A stretch of DNA of 64,000 bases, taken from NCBI GenBank assembly GCA_040285825.1, contig JAUPSS010000009.1, positions 186,001 to 250,000 of the forward strand. The letters are read 5' to 3'. The notes under the pieces are model-generated. The model searched no databases. It worked only from the letters and a program-made list of their open reading frames with translations, and was not told where the DNA came from. Shown here piece by piece: positions 62,214 to 64,000 of the stretch (positions within the stretch are counted from its first letter, which is position 1; the number at the start of each line of letters is the position of its first letter). A program made the translations under genes and the position numbers. This stretch comes from Eukaryota sp. TZLM1-RC (Eukaryota > Metamonada: BaSk clade).

Positions 62214-64000
62214 ATGTCACATTTTGTGTTAGATATTTACAGGGGTGTTCGTGAGAGAGAGTTGGTGAACCGCCATGACACCATCATATCGTTCTGCTGC
62301 AACTTGTGCGCACAGCTCTCTGTACTTCCCAATTTTCGCCATTCTAAGGAAGTTCAAAAACCGGAAGTCAGTGCCATTGTTGGTACAAGAGGGTCAGGAA
62401 AGACGACTTTTGGTTCTACACTGTTTCATTCGTTTACGGATGCTCTACTTCTTGAAAATATGTGTTCTTCTGCTATGTCTCTTGGTTTAGATAGCCCAAT
62501 GCCCCATTTTCTGTTGTATCTCTTCTTCTCTGGACGCTTTGCCGCTTTGGAATTGACTACTGCTCCATATGATCTTGATCAATATGCAACCTGGCTTTTG
62601 AAGTATCTTGCAGTCTATTTTGATGTCAAAGATTCATCATTAGCTTTCTCTGACGAATCTGTCAGTGAACAATTTGTTGACCATCTGAGGTCTCTCCTTG
62701 CAAAGGTTGATTTTTCGTTCACTTGTGATGACGCAGAACTGTCCATTTCTCTTCAACAACACTTTTCATCTGATGCAGAAGCACTTGATTTCTATAGAAA
62801 AGTCACTAATTGTCCAGATGCTGAACTTCCCTTAATAGTTTTTATGGACGAAATGTCTGGTGCTAGTTCTTCTGGATCTTCTTCTATGCAGAACATTTAT
62901 CCTCTTATTGATTACATTGTCCGTTCTGGTACTGGCTTGGTCTATGTTGCAGGTCTTCACAAGGAATACATTTGTGATTCTCTTTCAAATTCACAGTTTG
63001 TAGCTGTTCCCTACCGTCTACCAGTTATTGCTAGCTTGGACCACCTACAGCAGTTTTTGAATACTGCTCCTGAATTAAGAAATGTTCAATACGATAAGGC
63101 CGAAGCTCTGAAGACTTTAATTAAGTGTTGTGGCAATCCTAGGACCATTGTTTCTGCCATTAAGTCTTTTGCTAAACATAAATTGTGGAAGGTTCCATCT
63201 TCCTCGGCTACTTCTGGCTCTTCGTCTTTTCAGTTGGCAGCATTGGTAGCCTTGCCCCTCCAGATAAATGTTGATTCTTTTTTAGGTCAGTCCATGAAGC
63301 AACTTGAACTCGAAGCGAATCTAATGTTGGCACCAATGGTGTTACCTCCAAGGCACTATCTCCGGCACTCTGACAAGGAGAAGTACAGTCTGACATCCTT
63401 TCATTGTTTTTTGGACGCTATCAACTTTGAACCTATTGGACCATATTCAATAGAGACTGTGTTTGAAGAGGTTTTCAATGAGGCTGTCCGTCGCTTTTGT
63501 TTACCTGGGAACTCTAAATCATTCCATAAAGTGGGCATACATCTCGAAAAGGTTGTTTATTTCATTTTGATGTATCGGAATTGGCTGTTTCGAAAGGCCA
63601 TCCGACCAGGTGCTTTGTCTACCCCACTGTTCTACCTCTTTGGCCCCAGTCATACTTCTCCTTCCCCAGATTCGGTACTGTGGGGGTTGGAGCTTGTTAA
63701 GTTGTCATTGCCTGTTGCTGTTCCTGAGGAACTTCCTTTTAAAATCGAAATTTCCAATACTGAAAACCTCACAGGCAGACTTGAACACTACATTGGCTCT
63801 GTTGTTCTCAATGGTGATTGTGCTCAAGGACCAGATCTCATTATTTTATCCAAGGATGGTACAAGAATTGGTATTGATGTTAAGAGCAAGTCATGTAACC
63901 ACCCGATCAAGCAGTTTGCTCAACAATTCATATATTGTCTAGCTGCTAATCCCCCCATTCCCGTTCTTTTTTCAATTAGATGTGTGGAGACTGTTGCTGA
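62214..64000 (+). CDS. Crinkler/RHS-type (CR) protein: P-loop NTPase with C-terminal PD-(D/E)XK nuclease motif (3' end outside window)
   Basis: ATG at 62214 is the first Met after an in-frame TAA (62202), and the frame stays open for 595 codons to the window edge. Residues 1-50 are a short lead with no signal peptide. The NTPase has Walker A GTRGSGKTT (57-65) and Walker B LPLIVFMDEMSG (D212, E213), followed by VYVAGLHKEY (sensor-like) and CCGNPRTIVSAIKSF (lid). Near the C-terminus is a restriction-nuclease-like motif: E524, then GPDLIILS with D541, and GIDVKSKS with D555 and K557. NTPase followed by this nuclease is the architecture of CR effectors, descended from transposon proteins and used by parasitic eukaryotes as host-directed effectors or in genome conflicts. 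All key residues are present. Target and secretion are unknown. It sits beside transposon debris. Confidence 0.75.
   Translation, partial: MSHFVLDIYRGVRERELVNRHDTIISFCCNLCAQLSVLPNFRHSKEVQKPEVSAIVGTRGSGKTTFGSTLFHSFTDALLLENMCSSAMSLGLDSPMPHFLLYLFFSGRFAALELTTAPYDLDQYATWLLKYLAVYFDVKDSSLAFSDESVSEQFVDHLRSLLAKVDFSFTCDDAELSISLQQHFSSDAEALDFYRKVTNCPDAELPLIVFMDEMSGASSSGSSSMQNIYPLIDYIVRSGTGLVYVAGLHKEYICDSLSNSQFVAVPYRLPVIASLDHLQQFLNTAPELRNVQYDKAEALKTLIKCCGNPRTIVSAIKSFAKHKLWKVPSSSATSGSSSFQLAALVALPLQINVDSFLGQSMKQLELEANLMLAPMVLPPRHYLRHSDKEKYSLTSFHCFLDAINFEPIGPYSIETVFEEVFNEAVRRFCLPGNSKSFHKVGIHLEKVVYFILMYRNWLFRKAIRPGALSTPLFYLFGPSHTSPSPDSVLWGLELVKLSLPVAVPEELPFKIEISNTENLTGRLEHYIGSVVLNGDCAQGPDLIILSKDGTRIGIDVKSKSCNHPIKQFAQQFIYCLAANPPIPVLFSIRCVETVA

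Noticed and set aside
1-64000. tRNA or rRNA genes
   Set aside because: I looked for B-box-like GGTTCGAATCC contexts and rRNA-like stretches by eye and saw none. A covariance search (tRNAscan-SE, Rfam) would be decisive.

Overview
The window reads as nuclear DNA of a unicellular eukaryote, most plausibly a flagellated (zoosporic) fungus or a close holomycotan relative. The evidence is AT-rich spacers, mostly intron-poor genes, two introns of only 33-34 nt, a motile-cilium protein (CFAP57), fungal-like proteins (EFM7-type methyltransferase, TPR-SET protein, Arp4, EME1), and a mobile complement (Fanzor, chromodomain Ty3 elements, Crinkler/RHS-type protein) typical of such lineages. I cannot name the species from sequence alone. 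Layout, 0-31 kb: a compact block of apparently single-copy genes. It holds the end of a pyruvate kinase, a family-2 glycosyltransferase inside an unusually long protein, a DOCK-family guanine nucleotide exchange factor, an EFM7/NNT1-like methyltransferase, a TPR+SET protein, a Fanzor nuclease locus beside a MULE transposase remnant, a coiled-coil protein, a protein with a 12 x 81 bp coding minisatellite, Arp4, and CFAP57 (divergent from Arp4 over a 174 bp spacer). Layout, 31-62 kb: a transposon island. It contains one structurally delimited Ty3/Gypsy chromovirus-type element (40770-47883) with 79 bp LTRs and a 4 bp target duplication. Its integrase core has been inverted in place. There are at least four older fragments of related Ty3 elements on both strands, a second and more diverged Ty3 lineage (58.9-62.0 kb), two fragments of a non-LTR-like reverse transcriptase C-terminal region, a hAT transposase tail, a 639 bp hAT-type MITE with a perfect 8 bp target duplication, and a 611 bp TA-flanked element encoding only a helix-turn-helix protein nested in a Ty3 gag fragment. 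Single-copy genes embedded here are a membrane-anchored P-loop NTPase, an EME1-like protein, a tandem-rhodanese sulfurtransferase and an RCC1-repeat protein. Layout, 62-64 kb: an open frame that runs off the window and encodes a P-loop NTPase followed by a PD-(D/E)XK nuclease motif, matching the Crinkler/RHS-type (CR) effector architecture. How the pieces fit: the left block is housekeeping (glycolysis, Rac/Cdc42 signalling, elongation-factor methylation, chromatin, cilium). The right half is dominated by mobile DNA. The most notable loci are the Fanzor nuclease, the CR-type NTPase-nuclease, the membrane NTPase, and the Ty3 element with the inverted integrase core. All domain calls come from reading motifs by eye; no database search was run.
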